DNA of 64,000 nucleotides from Paenibacillus amylolyticus (GCF_003719335.1 NZ_RIAS01000019.1:1-64000), one strand, 5' to 3'; counted from the first letter of the stretch, positions 1 through 8,864 are shown. Notes: generated by a model from the letters alone, not told the origin. Made by a program: numbers and translations.

Positions 1-76
1 AACACGACCGTTAAGCCCTCTAGCGCCGATGGTACTTGGACCGCAGGGTCCTGGGAGAGTAGGACGCCGCCAAGCA
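1..76 (+). rRNA. 5S ribosomal RNA, 3' end (partial)
   Basis: The first ~76 bases match the 3' part of a Firmicute 5S rRNA, including the GGTACTTGGACCGCAGGGTC block and the terminal GACGCCGCCAAGC. The 5' part lies before the window, so this is the tail of an rRNA operon. A terminator follows directly. Confidence 0.93.
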
Positions 77-85
77 ATAGCAAAG

Positions 86-117
86 ACACACTTGATGAAA
101 ATCAGGTGTGTTTTTTT
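86..117 (+). terminator. rRNA operon terminator
   Basis: An 11-bp stem (ACACACTTGAT / ATCAGGTGTGT) with a GAAA loop is followed by seven T. It sits just after the 5S 3' end and is the expected end of the rRNA operon. Confidence 0.9.
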
Positions 118-180
118 GTATTGTCTATATTCTTGCCTGTACTATTGTAGATATTATTGTTCATTCATCTGTACAACAGA

Positions 181-221
181 CTAACCCCAGCCTAATTCTT
201 CAGAGATCAGGTTGGGGTTAG
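181..221. other. 13-bp inverted repeat between rRNA operon and MATE gene
   Basis: CTAACCCCAGCCT and AGGTTGGGGTTAG form a hairpin with one G-U pair. There is no T-run on either side, so a terminator role for the minus-strand MATE gene is possible but unproven. Confidence 0.4.
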
Positions 222-300
222 AGCAAGCTTTTAACTTGTTAAGTGAGGCAATAGATCGCATAGCTTGCTTGATTTGTTCCTTTTTCGAACCTTCATAGTA

Positions 301-1656
301 TTATTTTGCCTGTAACAGATTGAGCCGCTCGGTCAAGGAGCGTTTGCGATAATAGAGAGCTATCGTGATTAGAACAAGCATTTCAGATAAGGGTACAGCC
401 AGCCATACACCTGTAACACCCAGGAACGAAGGAAGAATGGCAATCAAAGCAATCATGATGATCATCTCGCGTGCGGCTGTGATCCAGATCGCCATTTTAG
501 CGTTACCTATGGACTGGAAGTACGTGCTCATGACAAAGTTTACTCCCATGAATACATAAGCAATGGTGAAAATGCGCAAACCGTAGACGGCACTATCCGT
601 TACACTGTTGCTAAAGTTACCAAAGATCTGCACAAAATAAGAGGCTCCGACTTGAACGATGAGAAGCAGAACCAGACCGCAGGTTAGGGCTGTTTTTACG
701 GCAATACGAATGGTCTCTTGAACTCGTTTTACTCGCTGTGCACCATGATAATAACTGATTAGGGGCTGTGCAGCAGAAGCCAGACCAAGGAATGCCATTA
801 AGACAACCCCGTGGATGTAATTTAAAACCGTAAATGAAGCGACACCATCCGTACCTTCGATCCGCTCCATAGAGATGTTATGTGAGACCGAAAAGACGGA
901 CATGCCAAGTTCAGCTAGAAAGCTGGGAAAGCCAATAAGTGCGATCATCCAAAGCAATTTGGTACTCCATGTGAACCTTGTGAACGTAAGATTGTTGGAC
1001 TTTTTGAAAAAATGACTGAACAGCACAAGCAGCGCCAAAGCGGCTGAGACAATCGTGCCAAGTGCAACCCCGCGTACTCCCCATTCCAGCACATATAACG
1101 TAATATAATTGATCACAATGTTAGCTACAGCAAAGGTAATCTGGGCATACATTGAGGTGTTTGGACCGCCATCGTTGCGAACAAAAACGGATAATGCATT
1201 TTCAATCGTAAAAACAAACCCAAAAAGTAACATGATATTCATATAGTCGGCTGCGAAGGGAAAAGTATCGGCATTTGCACCCAGCGTATATACGAGTTTA
1301 TCTTTGAACGTATAGGCGGTGTAACCAATAGCCATCGTGATCAGTGCAATGAGAATAATGGATTTAGTGAACACTTCTTTGGCCTTCTTATGCTCCTTCC
1401 TTCCCATATGATTAGAGTATAATGTAGCCCCTCCCATACCGATCCATAGAGACATGGCCACAAATAGCGTGTAGACAGGAGAAGCGATGCCGATCCCTGC
1501 CATAGCGGTTGACCCAAGTTTGTGCCCCACCATAATGCCGTCGATAATAAAGTTAAATGCGATGACCAGCATCCCCAAGACAGAAGGTACCAGATAGCTG
1601 ATAAAAGCTTGGTTTACCGTTTGCCTCTCAAGTGGATGCGTCCAATTCGTACTCAT
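301..1656 (-). CDS. MATE family multidrug/Na+ antiporter
   Basis: A 451-residue polytopic membrane protein with the 12-helix MATE layout. The N-terminal region SYLVPSVLGMLVIAFNFIIDGIMVGHKLG has the family's usual first-helix IDGIMVG pattern, and the second half repeats the fold. It probably exports cationic drugs or toxic metabolites using an ion gradient. I chose the ATG at 1656 because GGAGGT lies a few bases upstream; the open frame extends 31 codons further but that part is AT-rich and covers the promoter/operator. No regulator gene is adjacent, although a 30-bp near-palindrome lies upstream. Substrate unknown. Confidence 0.88.
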   Translation of the reverse strand: MSTNWTHPLERQTVNQAFISYLVPSVLGMLVIAFNFIIDGIMVGHKLGSTAMAGIGIASPVYTLFVAMSLWIGMGGATLYSNHMGRKEHKKAKEVFTKSIILIALITMAIGYTAYTFKDKLVYTLGANADTFPFAADYMNIMLLFGFVFTIENALSVFVRNDGGPNTSMYAQITFAVANIVINYITLYVLEWGVRGVALGTIVSAALALLVLFSHFFKKSNNLTFTRFTWSTKLLWMIALIGFPSFLAELGMSVFSVSHNISMERIEGTDGVASFTVLNYIHGVVLMAFLGLASAAQPLISYYHGAQRVKRVQETIRIAVKTALTCGLVLLLIVQVGASYFVQIFGNFSNSVTDSAVYGLRIFTIAYVFMGVNFVMSTYFQSIGNAKMAIWITAAREMIIMIALIAILPSFLGVTGVWLAVPLSEMLVLITIALYYRKRSLTERLNLLQAK

Positions 1657-1695
1657 AATGACCTCCGTTAGTAATTGCGAAAGTTTATTGTAATA

Positions 1696-1725
1696 TATTA
1701 TACTGAACGTTCGTTCTGTATAATA
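1696..1725. promoter_or_regulatory. TetR-type operator candidate upstream of the MATE gene
   Basis: A 30-bp near-palindrome with outer arms TATTATAC / GTATAATA and inner arms GAACG / CGTTC around a TT centre. The right arm read on the minus strand contains a TATAAT-like -10. The GAACGTTCGTTC core resembles operators of TetR/AcrR repressors; which protein binds is inferred only. Confidence 0.6.
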
Positions 1726-1817
1726 ACATGAGTACAATTCAAATGGCAACTTTTCTGAAATTCACACCGTTTATTTGATAAAGTATGAGAGAGGGCTAGG
1801 CAGGGAGGTAAGATCAG

Positions 1818-2552
1818 ATGAAGCAAAATAAATACGATGATAAGGCGTTTTTTCAGAATTATAGCCAGATGGCTCGCTCCGTTGAAGGGTTAGATGCAGC
1901 TGGGGAATGGCATGAATTACAAACGTTATTACCCGATTTAAAGGATAAGCGAGTACTTGATTTGGGATGCGGTTTTGGCTGGCATTGCCGATATGCGCGA
2001 GAACAACAGGCGAGTTCGGTCGTCGGTGTAGACTTATCCGAAAATATGCTCAGGCGTGCGCGTGAGCTGACGGATGATCCACAGATTGAGTATCGGCAGG
2101 CGGCCATCGAAGATATTCATTTTGAACAGAATCAATTCGATGTGGTTATTAGCTCACTTGCTCTGCATTACATCGAACATTTGCATGAAGTTTATCGTAA
2201 AATCAATTATTGTCTAGTCTCTGGTGGAACGTTCATTCTGTCTGTTGAACATCCGATATTCACCGCTCGTGCAGAGCAGGATTGGCATTATGATGCTAAA
2301 GGGGAGAAAGTGCATTGGCCTGTGGATCATTATCATGAGCAAGGACAGCGGATCGCAAACTTTTTGGATCATGATGTGGTGAAGTATCATCGGACCATGG
2401 CTACCCATCTGAATGAATTGATTGGTGCGGGATTCATCATTCAAAAGGTGGCAGAATCCAAACCATCTTTGAAGATGATGGAGCAGGTTCCAGGGATGTC
2501 AGACGAGAATCGAAGACCGATGTTTCTGATGATCGTAGCAATGAAAGAATAA
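1818..2552 (+). CDS. class I SAM-dependent methyltransferase
   Basis: A 244-residue protein with the Rossmann-like methyltransferase fold. Motif I is VLDLGCGFGWH near residues 46-56, followed by the acidic VGVDLSENML strand and the motif IV-like FDVVISSLALHYI. This type (Methyltransf_11) methylates small molecules; the substrate cannot be read from sequence. The ATG follows GGGAGG at a good distance. It lies divergent from the MATE gene, and the two promoters share ~160 bp. Confidence 0.85.
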   Translation: MKQNKYDDKAFFQNYSQMARSVEGLDAAGEWHELQTLLPDLKDKRVLDLGCGFGWHCRYAREQQASSVVGVDLSENMLRRARELTDDPQIEYRQAAIEDIHFEQNQFDVVISSLALHYIEHLHEVYRKINYCLVSGGTFILSVEHPIFTARAEQDWHYDAKGEKVHWPVDHYHEQGQRIANFLDHDVVKYHRTMATHLNELIGAGFIIQKVAESKPSLKMMEQVPGMSDENRRPMFLMIVAMKE

Positions 2553-2712
2553 TTATGAATCTAATATGTGTATTATTCAACGTTTTAGGATGGCGTGTTC
2601 AGTGTGTCTGGACATGCTGTTTTTTATTTTTGCTACAATATAAAAAAATAATGTGCAAATTAGGGAACCAGATGGCATTCGGCTTAGTCGTATTAAGTGA
2701 GGTGAACATCCG

Positions 2713-2856
2713 TTGGACTATTCGTTTCTGGCAGAGGCCCAGACCATGAACAATGACACACTTGCCAGTCTGATGGACGATTACGGCAATGATGTGTGGA
2801 ATTATGTTTATTTTTTAACTAGAAATGCGGACAATATAAAGAAGATGGGCGAGTGA
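2713..2856 (+). pseudogene. 5' remnant of an ECF sigma-70 factor gene
   Basis: A 47-codon frame from TTG, preceded by GAGGTGA, encodes a peptide whose stretch LASLMDDYGNDVWNYVYFLT is the typical start of sigma-70 region 2 in ECF factors. After this the normal helix with the D-(DE)-x-TQ(E/D)-F pattern is missing and TGA follows. Full ECF factors are about 160-200 residues, and I see no continuation in other frames before 3055. Most likely a gene lost by deletion; a functional micropeptide is much less likely. Confidence 0.6.
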
Positions 2857-2914
2857 CTATGATTACCAGAGGGGAATAGTAGTAGTTTAATTGGTGAAAA
2901 CTAAACTTACTTTT

Positions 2915-2960
2915 AGGAACCAAGGTACAATAAGGTACGTACTTTTCAATCTGGAGCATA
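2915..2960. promoter_or_regulatory. possible GTAC-rich operator before the nitroreductase gene
   Basis: Two AAGGTAC blocks occur close together; the second extends to the self-complementary GTACGTAC followed by TTTT. Similar GTAC-type sites are used by HxlR-type redox repressors that control nitroreductases in Bacilli. No such regulator is adjacent, so this is a weak suggestion. Confidence 0.3.
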
Positions 2961-2996
2961 ACATCTAAACTGATACCTGAGCCATAAACAGCAAAC

Positions 2997-3019
2997 GAAC
3001 CCCATAGTTATGCGGGTTC
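2997..3019 (+). other. hairpin in nitroreductase leader
   Basis: GAACCC and GGGTTC flank an 11-base loop about 36 bases before the nitroreductase start. It could be an mRNA leader stem; there is no T-run. Confidence 0.35.
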
Positions 3020-3055
3020 AGCATATAATATATAAAGCAAAGGACGTGGAGAAGA

Positions 3056-3733
3056 ATGAATGTTACTGTGCAGACAAAGAAAAAAGAAGAGATTTTGCAG
3101 GCATTTAAGTTTCGTCATGCCACAAAGCTATTTGACGCGTCACGCAAAATTACAGAAGAAGACTTCGCTTTCATCCTTGAAACAGGCCGTTTGTCTCCAA
3201 GTTCCATCGGATTTGAACCCTGGAAGTTTCTCATTGTACAAAATCCTGATTTCCGTCAGCGTCTATCCGAGGTATCGTCCGGTGCACAGCGTCAGCTAGC
3301 CACAGCCAGTCATTTCATTGTGATCTTGGCTCGTACGGATGCCAGCTACAGCTCTCCTTATGCAGCGTACATGTTAAAAGAGGTTCAGGGCATGCCTGAT
3401 GATGTATTCAAGCTAACAAGTGAAGCTTACGGTAAATTTCAGAATAATCAAGGTCTGCTTCAAAATGCGAAAACATTATTTGACTGGGCATCTAAACAAA
3501 CATACATTGCCCTGGGTAATATGATGACCGCGGCGGCTCAGATTGGCATCGATTCTTGTCCGATCGAAGGATACAACTATGCAGAGGTGCATCGTATTCT
3601 GGAAGAAGCCGGACTGCTAGAGGACGGCGCATGGGATGTGTCAGTGATGGCAGCCTTTGGTTATCGTGCAGAAGAGCCTCATCGGGAGAAATCACGCCAA
3701 TCTGTTGAGCAAATTACACATTGGATTAAATAA
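3056..3733 (+). CDS. nitroreductase family NAD(P)H-dependent oxidoreductase
   Basis: A 225-residue FMN enzyme of the nitroreductase superfamily (NfsB/YfkO-like). The N-terminal FRHATKLFD and GRLSPSSIGFEPWKFLIV blocks are the usual FMN-phosphate and ring contacts, and the region near IGIDSCPIEGY matches the dimer/FMN segment of the family. It probably reduces quinones or nitro compounds in the cytosol. ATG 3056 follows GTGGAGAAG. It is a single gene with its own leader; the following MarR and NAD(P)H dehydrogenase genes suggest a local cluster for electrophile or redox stress. Confidence 0.85.
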   Translation: MNVTVQTKKKEEILQAFKFRHATKLFDASRKITEEDFAFILETGRLSPSSIGFEPWKFLIVQNPDFRQRLSEVSSGAQRQLATASHFIVILARTDASYSSPYAAYMLKEVQGMPDDVFKLTSEAYGKFQNNQGLLQNAKTLFDWASKQTYIALGNMMTAAAQIGIDSCPIEGYNYAEVHRILEEAGLLEDGAWDVSVMAAFGYRAEEPHREKSRQSVEQITHWIK

Positions 3734-3883
3734 CGATAAGTATCTATCGATGTAATAGAGACCATCTGCATCAGTATCATACAGACTGCTGGGAAATATT
3801 AATCACACTGGACGAAAGAACAAAGGTAACGGCTCTTGTGTGTAAACTAATCTTCTGTGAACGGATCTGTTGTAACCATGTGC

Positions 3884-3930
3884 GGCCCTTATACTCTCAT
3901 ATTTTTTAGTACGAGAGTATAAGGGCCGTT
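3884..3930. terminator. strong inverted repeat terminator after nitroreductase
   Basis: A perfect 15-bp stem (GGCCCTTATACTCTC / GAGAGTATAAGGGCC) with a 14-base loop ends in GTTTCA. The T-run is short, but its position 150 bp after the stop and before the MarR promoter suits a terminator. Confidence 0.65.
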
Positions 3931-3974
3931 TCACTTTGCATGGAAGTCAATTTAGTAAAAATGAGGAGTTGAAA

Positions 3975-3994
3975 ATACATAGATATCTATGTAT
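3975..3994. promoter_or_regulatory. MarR operator overlapping the MarR start codon
   Basis: A 20-bp perfect palindrome with core ACATAGATATCTATGT. The same 20 bases recur at 4541-4560 before the NAD(P)H dehydrogenase gene. The site covers the proposed ATG at 3989, so bound repressor would block its own expression. Confidence 0.8.
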
Positions 3995-4426
3995 AATAAG
4001 TTCATGCTTAAATATAACGCTTTTGCAATGATTGCACGCATCAGAGATCATGTGAACAAACGAATTGTTCATGAACTGGAACAGCATGAAGTAACAGGCA
4101 TCGTGCCTTCCCATGGAGATGTCCTGATGTTCTTGTACCGGGAAGAGACATTATCGATCAAAATGCTGGCTGAACGCGTTCAGCGTACGCAGCCTACAGT
4201 AACAGTGCTGGTCAACAAGTTGGAAAAGCTGGGGTATGTCGAACGTAGCAAGAGTGCTGAAGACAGCCGGGTAACGATGATTCGGCTAACGGACAATGGG
4301 AAGCAGCTTGAGCCGATCTTTCGCGAAGTGTCGAATCAGATTAATCAGATGATCTATGCCGATCTGTCTGAAGAGCAGTCAGAGCAGTTGGAGAGCTTAT
4401 TGTCCATGATTGTCAGACGGTTTTAA
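3989..4426 (+). CDS. MarR family transcriptional regulator
   Basis: A 145-residue winged-helix protein. The recognition-helix region ERVQRTQPTVTVLVNKLEKL and the wing SAEDSRVTMIRLTDNGK (the DxR-type wing tip) are classic MarR. It is predicted to bind the twin palindromes at 3975 and 4537, repressing itself and the NAD(P)H dehydrogenase gene. The start is uncertain: ATG 3989 lies inside the operator and ~20 bases after GAGGAG, and ATG 4004 is the alternative. Only one cysteine-poor sensing surface is visible, so the inducer (quinone, phenolic or oxidant) is unknown. Confidence 0.85.
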   Translation: MYNKFMLKYNAFAMIARIRDHVNKRIVHELEQHEVTGIVPSHGDVLMFLYREETLSIKMLAERVQRTQPTVTVLVNKLEKLGYVERSKSAEDSRVTMIRLTDNGKQLEPIFREVSNQINQMIYADLSEEQSEQLESLLSMIVRRF

Positions 4427-4536
4427 CTGTCGGCGTACTCTGTCTTCTGTTTTTAACTTTATATGCTGATCTCTATACAATGCATTAAAGATGTATGAGA
4501 AGCTTGCTTAAAGGTTAGGAGCAGAAGTTTTTTTGC

Positions 4537-4564
4537 TCATATACATAGATATCTATGTATATGA
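4537..4564. promoter_or_regulatory. MarR operator before the NAD(P)H dehydrogenase gene
   Basis: A 28-bp perfect palindrome centred on ACATAGATATCTATGT, with extra arms TCAT / ATGA. It shares its central 20 bases with the MarR autoregulatory site, which links both genes to one repressor. Confidence 0.8.
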
Positions 4565-4653
4565 AAGGCGTTTGATAGCTGAAATGTTAGCTGAAATTTT
4601 TAGTAACAAGGCGAAATTAAAATATGTTGAACCCAATTGAGGAGGAATTAAAC

Positions 4654-5235
4654 ATGAAACATCTTATCTTATATGCTCATCCACACACAGACAGTTTCAA
4701 TAAAGCCATTTTGACTACAGCCGTAACTACTCTGGAAGCAGAGGGGCATGAGGTCGTTGTGCGTGATCTGTATCAACTCGGATTTCAGCCTGTACTGACT
4801 GAGGCGGATACAGCTTCAATGCGTGCAGGACAGACTCCGCAAGATATCGCAGCAGAGCAGCAATATGTGACGGAAGCAGAAGCCATTACGTTTATCTATC
4901 CAATCTGGTGGACAGGGCTTCCTGCGATTTTGAAAGGATACGTGGACCGGGTGTTTGCTTACGGATTTGCTTATGCATCTGGAGCAGCAGGAATTGAGAA
5001 ATTGTTAACGGGTAAAAAAGGGCTTATGATCAGTACACACGGAACGCCGAAGGATGTGTATGATCAGATCGGTATGACGGATGCGCTCAAGCTAACTTCG
5101 GACACAGGGATTTTTGATTTTGTAGGAATCGAGCCAGTAGGCCATCTGCTCTTCGGCGGTATTGGTTATCTGGATGGGGCTGCATATCAAGCAATGCTGG
5201 ATGAAGTGAAACAGGCGGTAACAACACGTTTCTAA
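4654..5235 (+). CDS. flavodoxin-fold NAD(P)H dehydrogenase (quinone) family protein
   Basis: A 193-residue protein of the MdaB/YwrO/NQO1-like family. The N-terminal LILYAHPHTDSFNKAI is the FMN/FAD phosphate loop, and YPIWWTGLPAILKGYVDRVF is the family signature contacting the isoalloxazine ring. It likely performs two-electron reduction of quinones, avoiding semiquinone stress. I took the ATG at 4654 because GAGGAGGA precedes it; an ATG 10 codons upstream has no such site. Control by the adjacent MarR repressor is indicated by the shared operator. Confidence 0.87.
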   Translation: MKHLILYAHPHTDSFNKAILTTAVTTLEAEGHEVVVRDLYQLGFQPVLTEADTASMRAGQTPQDIAAEQQYVTEAEAITFIYPIWWTGLPAILKGYVDRVFAYGFAYASGAAGIEKLLTGKKGLMISTHGTPKDVYDQIGMTDALKLTSDTGIFDFVGIEPVGHLLFGGIGYLDGAAYQAMLDEVKQAVTTRF

Positions 5236-5261
5236 CATATGATTGAACAGATGTGAATTGC

Positions 5262-5290
5262 GAAGCCGACTCTTGATGAGTCGGTTTGTT
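5262..5290 (+). terminator. terminator after the quinone reductase gene
   Basis: GCCGACTC / GAGTCGGT stem with a TTGAT loop, followed by a short T-rich tail. It separates the redox unit from the ArsR gene. Confidence 0.6.
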
Positions 5291-5337
5291 AGTTTATGGG
5301 GTTTGGCAAAAGGTCAGAAAGGGGGTATAATCGACCC

Positions 5338-5649
5338 ATGGAACCTATACTCATTTTCAAAGCATTATCTAATGAGACACGCAGACAGATCCTGCTGTGG
5401 CTGAAAAACCCGGAGCAGCACTTCTCCCCCCTCGAGCTATCCCAGCATCCGGATGGCGGTAAGAGTGGGATCTGTGTAGGCACGATTCAATTGAAGGCTG
5501 GACTGGCACAGTCTGTAATTTCCAGCTATTTGTTGACGATGCTCAAGGCAGGGTTGTTGCTATCGGAGCGCAGAGGACAATGGACGTACTATCGCCGCAA
5601 TGAAGAGACGATTCAGGCTTTTGCCGAGTACGTACAACATGAGTTATAA
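5338..5649 (+). CDS. ArsR family winged-helix transcriptional regulator
   Basis: A 103-residue regulator: FKALSNETRRQILLWL is the usual ArsR first helix pair and AGLAQSVISSYLLTMLKAGLL the recognition helix, followed by a wing (RRGQWTYYRRN). It lacks the ELCVCDL metal motif, so it is probably a non-metal member. GGGGGT precedes ATG 5338 at ~9 bases. The next gene is a luciferase-like monooxygenase, a likely target, with a 21-bp palindrome between them at 5801. Confidence 0.82.
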   Translation: MEPILIFKALSNETRRQILLWLKNPEQHFSPLELSQHPDGGKSGICVGTIQLKAGLAQSVISSYLLTMLKAGLLLSERRGQWTYYRRNEETIQAFAEYVQHEL

Positions 5650-5800
5650 GCCGGATGCCGGAACGGAAGCCAGGATGCAATATGCAGCAAGCAGGAGATT
5701 CCGTCCGGATGTGAACGGCTATATATGTTATAAGAACATGTGATGTGTACCACATGGACTCCCGGCATTTTCGTCACATGTATGACAAGAATCTGTCTTC

Positions 5801-5821
5801 GAAACATAAGAGTTATGTTTC
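5801..5821. promoter_or_regulatory. 21-bp perfect palindrome upstream of the LLM oxidoreductase gene
   Basis: GAAACATAA / TTATGTTTC around GAG, 80 bases before the downstream start codon. No T-run follows, so an operator is more likely than a terminator. The neighbouring ArsR-type regulator is the natural candidate ligand, but this is inference. Confidence 0.5.
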
Positions 5822-5901
5822 ATTTTCTAAGTGCACTTTGTTCATTTATATCTATATATCTGGATATGCAAAAATATAATCACAGAGGAGTATGAACTTT
5901 A

Positions 5902-6927
5902 ATGAGTACTGAACATCAACATAAAGAACATGTCACTGACGTCAAACTTTCCGTGCTTGACCTTGCACCCGTTGTAGTGGGATCAACTCCTGCAGATGCA
6001 CTTCGCAACAGTCTGGAACTGGCACAACATGCCGAGCGCTGGGGATATCATCGCTACTGGGTAGCTGAGCATCACAACATGCCAGGCATTGCCTCGTCTG
6101 CAACTTCGGTTGTCATCGGACACCTGGCGGGTGGAACGAAGTCCATCCGTGTAGGTTCTGGTGGCATTATGCTGCCGAACCATGCACCACTTGTTATTGC
6201 TGAGCAGTTCGGCACACTCGAATCCCTTTATCCTGGACGCATTGATCTGGGTCTGGGACGTGCACCCGGCAGTGACCGCCGTACATCCATTGCACTGCGC
6301 AAAGATCTGAACAGCGGAGAAGATTTTCCTGAGCTGCTGGCAGAATTGCGAGCGTACTTTGATGCATCGGCAACTTCTTATCATGCACCCGTACGTGCTG
6401 TACCCGGCGAAGGGCTGAACATCCCGATTTACCTGCTGGGCTCCAGTGATTTCAGCGCACGTCTGGCAGGCCAGCTGGGACTACCGTTTGCTTTTGCCAG
6501 CCACTTCTCACCAGATTATACTCGAATTGCTCTGGACACCTACCGCAGCAGCTTCCAGCCGTCGGAGAGTCTGAAGGAGCCTTATGTTATCGTAGGGGTG
6601 AATGCCGTGGTGGCAGATACCGATGAAGAGGCTGCGTGGCTGGGAACGACGATGCAACAACAGTTCCTGAACATTATCCGCGGGACAACAGGACTTGTAC
6701 AGCCGCCAGCAGTGATGGATGGCAAGTGGACAGATCGGGAACAAGTGGCTGTAGCTCAAACACTGAAAGCTGCGGTGAACGGTTCACCGGAGAAAGTGAA
6801 GGAACAGCTGGAGTCCTTTATTCGCCAGACGCAAGCAGATGAACTGATTATTACGTCGATGATCTATGATCATCAGGCACGTTTGCACTCGTATGAGCTA
6901 ATCGCACAGCTTGCCGGAAACGCATAA
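5902..6927 (+). CDS. LLM class flavin-dependent oxidoreductase (luciferase-like)
   Basis: A 341-residue TIM-barrel flavoprotein of the bacterial luciferase-like MsnO8/YwcH group. Landmarks are the LSVLDLAPV start, [38 protein letters not shown] and the [14 protein letters not shown] segment, all in family order. It would use FMNH2 and O2 on an unknown substrate. ATG follows AGAGGAG. Probably regulated by the ArsR protein upstream. Confidence 0.87.
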   Translation: MSTEHQHKEHVTDVKLSVLDLAPVVVGSTPADALRNSLELAQHAERWGYHRYWVAEHHNMPGIASSATSVVIGHLAGGTKSIRVGSGGIMLPNHAPLVIAEQFGTLESLYPGRIDLGLGRAPGSDRRTSIALRKDLNSGEDFPELLAELRAYFDASATSYHAPVRAVPGEGLNIPIYLLGSSDFSARLAGQLGLPFAFASHFSPDYTRIALDTYRSSFQPSESLKEPYVIVGVNAVVADTDEEAAWLGTTMQQQFLNIIRGTTGLVQPPAVMDGKWTDREQVAVAQTLKAAVNGSPEKVKEQLESFIRQTQADELIITSMIYDHQARLHSYELIAQLAGNA

Positions 6928-6975
6928 AGGTTTTATATAACAGAAGAATGTGAATAGCATCGGATCAGAGAGAGA

Positions 6976-7010
6976 CGGTTCGCCTCCAGGGGAGGTGGAT
7001 CGTTTTTTTT
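6976..7010 (+). terminator. terminator after LLM oxidoreductase
   Basis: A GC-rich stem (GCCTCC / GGAGGT core, extended by imperfect pairs) is followed by eight T. Confidence 0.82.
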
Positions 7011-7221
7011 ACATGGGAAGTTTTTCAATAGGTCGGTGTGGGGCACGTTGTGCATTTTGGGGTAAAATGACTTTACTTGCCGAATTTGAAACGGTCAACG
7101 GGCTCATACGTATAAATCGGAGTATTATACATATGTTGGCTTGTACAAGAGTGAATTGTACCCGTCAGGCAGAAAGGTAATAATAACGGAAGAAAGATAC
7201 ATAAGAGAGGACGACAAGCCT

Positions 7222-8397
7222 ATGGAGCAACCTGAGCAACAACCTGAAGTACAAACGCGGGTGTGGCCTGAGCGATTCAAACGATTTTTTCTAAATAACA
7301 AATTTGTGCTGTTTCTCTTAATTCTGCTATTGGTAGGATTGAACATCATGGTGCTGACCAAGGTATCATTTGTGTTTCACCCGCTGGCAGTGTTAATCAA
7401 AACGATTGTCCTGCCGATTATTCTGTCGGGTATCCTTTATTACCTGCTGAATCCACTTGTGGATGTGATGGAACGATGGAAAATTAAGCGCGGCTGGGGG
7501 ATTCTGATTCTCTATCTCGCGATTGGCGGAGTTCTGACCGTTGTAGTACTTGCCGTGATCCCCGTGCTGCGAAACCAGATTATGGGCCTGATCGCTAATT
7601 TTCCTACCTATAGTGAAACGGTTAGGGAGCAATTTGAGGAACTGACAGGAAGTCAGCTGTTTAGCCAGGTGCAGGAGACGGTCAACCTGAATTGGCAGGA
7701 CTGGTGGGGTACCATTTCCGAGAAGGCTACCGAGATCCTCAACTCCACTTGGACGAAGCTGGGCGGGTTCCTAGGTGCATTTACCGAGACAGTGTTATCT
7801 ATCGTAACCGTGCCATTCATCTTGTTCTATTTGCTCAAAGACGGCAAGAAACTGCCGGACAAGATTTTGTCTTTTTTGCCAATCAAAAGTCGTACCGGTG
7901 CCATGCATGTGTTGCATGATATCAATCACCAGATCAGCTCATTCATCCGTGGACAGATTATCGTTAGTTTCTGTATCGGTGTCCTGCTCTACATCGGATA
8001 TATGATCATTGGTTTGGACTACGCTTTGATTCTTGCGATTATAGCATCCTTTACCAGCGTTGTTCCTTATCTGGGGCCAGCTATTGCAATTACTCCGGCT
8101 TTGATTGTCGCTCTGGTGACTTCGCCAGTGATGCTGCTGAAAATGATTGCCGTATGGACGATTGTACAGCTGATCGAAGGTAAGTTCATCTCACCACAGA
8201 TTATGGGTAAAACGCTCAAAATTCATCCAATCACGATCATCTTTGTCATTCTGACTTCAGGTAACTTGTTCGGCGTGGTTGGCATTCTGCTCGCGGTTCC
8301 AGGATACGCGGTACTTAAAGTGGTGGTGTCCCATATATTCAACATGTTCAAAGACAAGTCGGGGCTGTATGATCCAAACAACAACCATTTGTTGTAA
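7222..8397 (+). CDS. AI-2E family transporter (PerM-type membrane protein)
   Basis: A 391-residue membrane protein of the AI-2E/UPF0118 family. Hydrophobic segments cluster at the N-terminus (~35-100), then a soluble stretch (~110-180), then five or more helices. The [20 protein letters not shown] and [20 protein letters not shown] segments are typical. Members are proposed to export signals or solutes or act as Na+/H+ antiporters; the role here is open. ATG 7222 follows GAGAGG; an upstream TTG would add 27 mostly polar residues and is less likely. Confidence 0.85.
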   Translation: MEQPEQQPEVQTRVWPERFKRFFLNNKFVLFLLILLLVGLNIMVLTKVSFVFHPLAVLIKTIVLPIILSGILYYLLNPLVDVMERWKIKRGWGILILYLAIGGVLTVVVLAVIPVLRNQIMGLIANFPTYSETVREQFEELTGSQLFSQVQETVNLNWQDWWGTISEKATEILNSTWTKLGGFLGAFTETVLSIVTVPFILFYLLKDGKKLPDKILSFLPIKSRTGAMHVLHDINHQISSFIRGQIIVSFCIGVLLYIGYMIIGLDYALILAIIASFTSVVPYLGPAIAITPALIVALVTSPVMLLKMIAVWTIVQLIEGKFISPQIMGKTLKIHPITIIFVILTSGNLFGVVGILLAVPGYAVLKVVVSHIFNMFKDKSGLYDPNNNHLL

Positions 8398-8423
8398 ATA
8401 TTAAAACGGTTCCCTTACACAAC

Positions 8424-8468
8424 AGACCCCCCGCCTCTCGGCATTATGCCGCTGGCGGGGGGTCTTGT
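8424..8468. terminator. bidirectional terminator between transporter and ArsR gene
   Basis: A 12-bp GC-rich stem (AGACCCCCCGCC / GGCGGGGGGTCT) with an inner GGCAT/ATGCC hairpin. It serves the two converging genes; T-runs are short. Confidence 0.75.
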
Positions 8469-8492
8469 TGGTTTAAACCGGCTGGCAGCAGC

Positions 8493-8864
8493 CTAGCCGT
8501 GTTTGATATGCTGGAGTGTTTGCAGGAAGATCTGCTCAATGTGAGCATCATCCAAAGAATAAAACACGGTCTTGCCTTCCTTGCGCCGCTTCACAATCCG
8601 CATGTTGCGGAGAGAGCGCAGCTGGTGGGAGATGGCTGACTGACCCATGTCGAGCAACACCGTCAGATCATGCACACATAATTCTTTCTGTAACAGTGCA
8701 TCAATAATACGTAGACGTGTTGGATCACTAAATGCTTTGAACCAATCCGCCATCTCGGAAGAGGTCTCCCGATCTATAAGTGAGGTGCGAATGGTTTGCA
8801 CATCGGCTTCCGTACCTAAGCAGGCATCATCGCAATCATGTGGAGCTTTAACCGGTTGTTCCAT
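8493..8864 (-). CDS. ArsR/SmtB family metal-sensing repressor (CadC/CzrA-like)
   Basis: A 123-residue winged-helix repressor transcribed divergently from a metal-transporting P-type ATPase. It keeps both classic sensor sites: an N-terminal Cys pair (C11, C15) with ELCVHDL (C63, H65; usually ELCVCDL in CadC), and a C-terminal helix site D106-x-H108...H119-x-x-H122 with exactly the spacing of CzrA. Zn, Cd, Co or Pb are the expected inducers. I chose the ATG at 8864 because GGCGGTGA precedes it; a GTG three codons upstream is possible. It should bind the palindrome at 9019. Confidence 0.88.
   Translation of the reverse strand: MEQPVKAPHDCDDACLGTEADVQTIRTSLIDRETSSEMADWFKAFSDPTRLRIIDALLQKELCVHDLTVLLDMGQSAISHQLRSLRNMRIVKRRKEGKTVFYSLDDAHIEQIFLQTLQHIKHG

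Noticed and set aside
2555-2749. 64-residue plus-strand frame after the methyltransferase
   Set aside because: No ribosome site, Cys/Trp-rich chance composition, and it overlaps the better-supported sigma-factor remnant in another frame.
5983-6384. 133-residue minus-strand frame inside the LLM oxidoreductase gene
   Set aside because: It is a shadow of the GC-rich coding strand, with no ribosome site and no domain.
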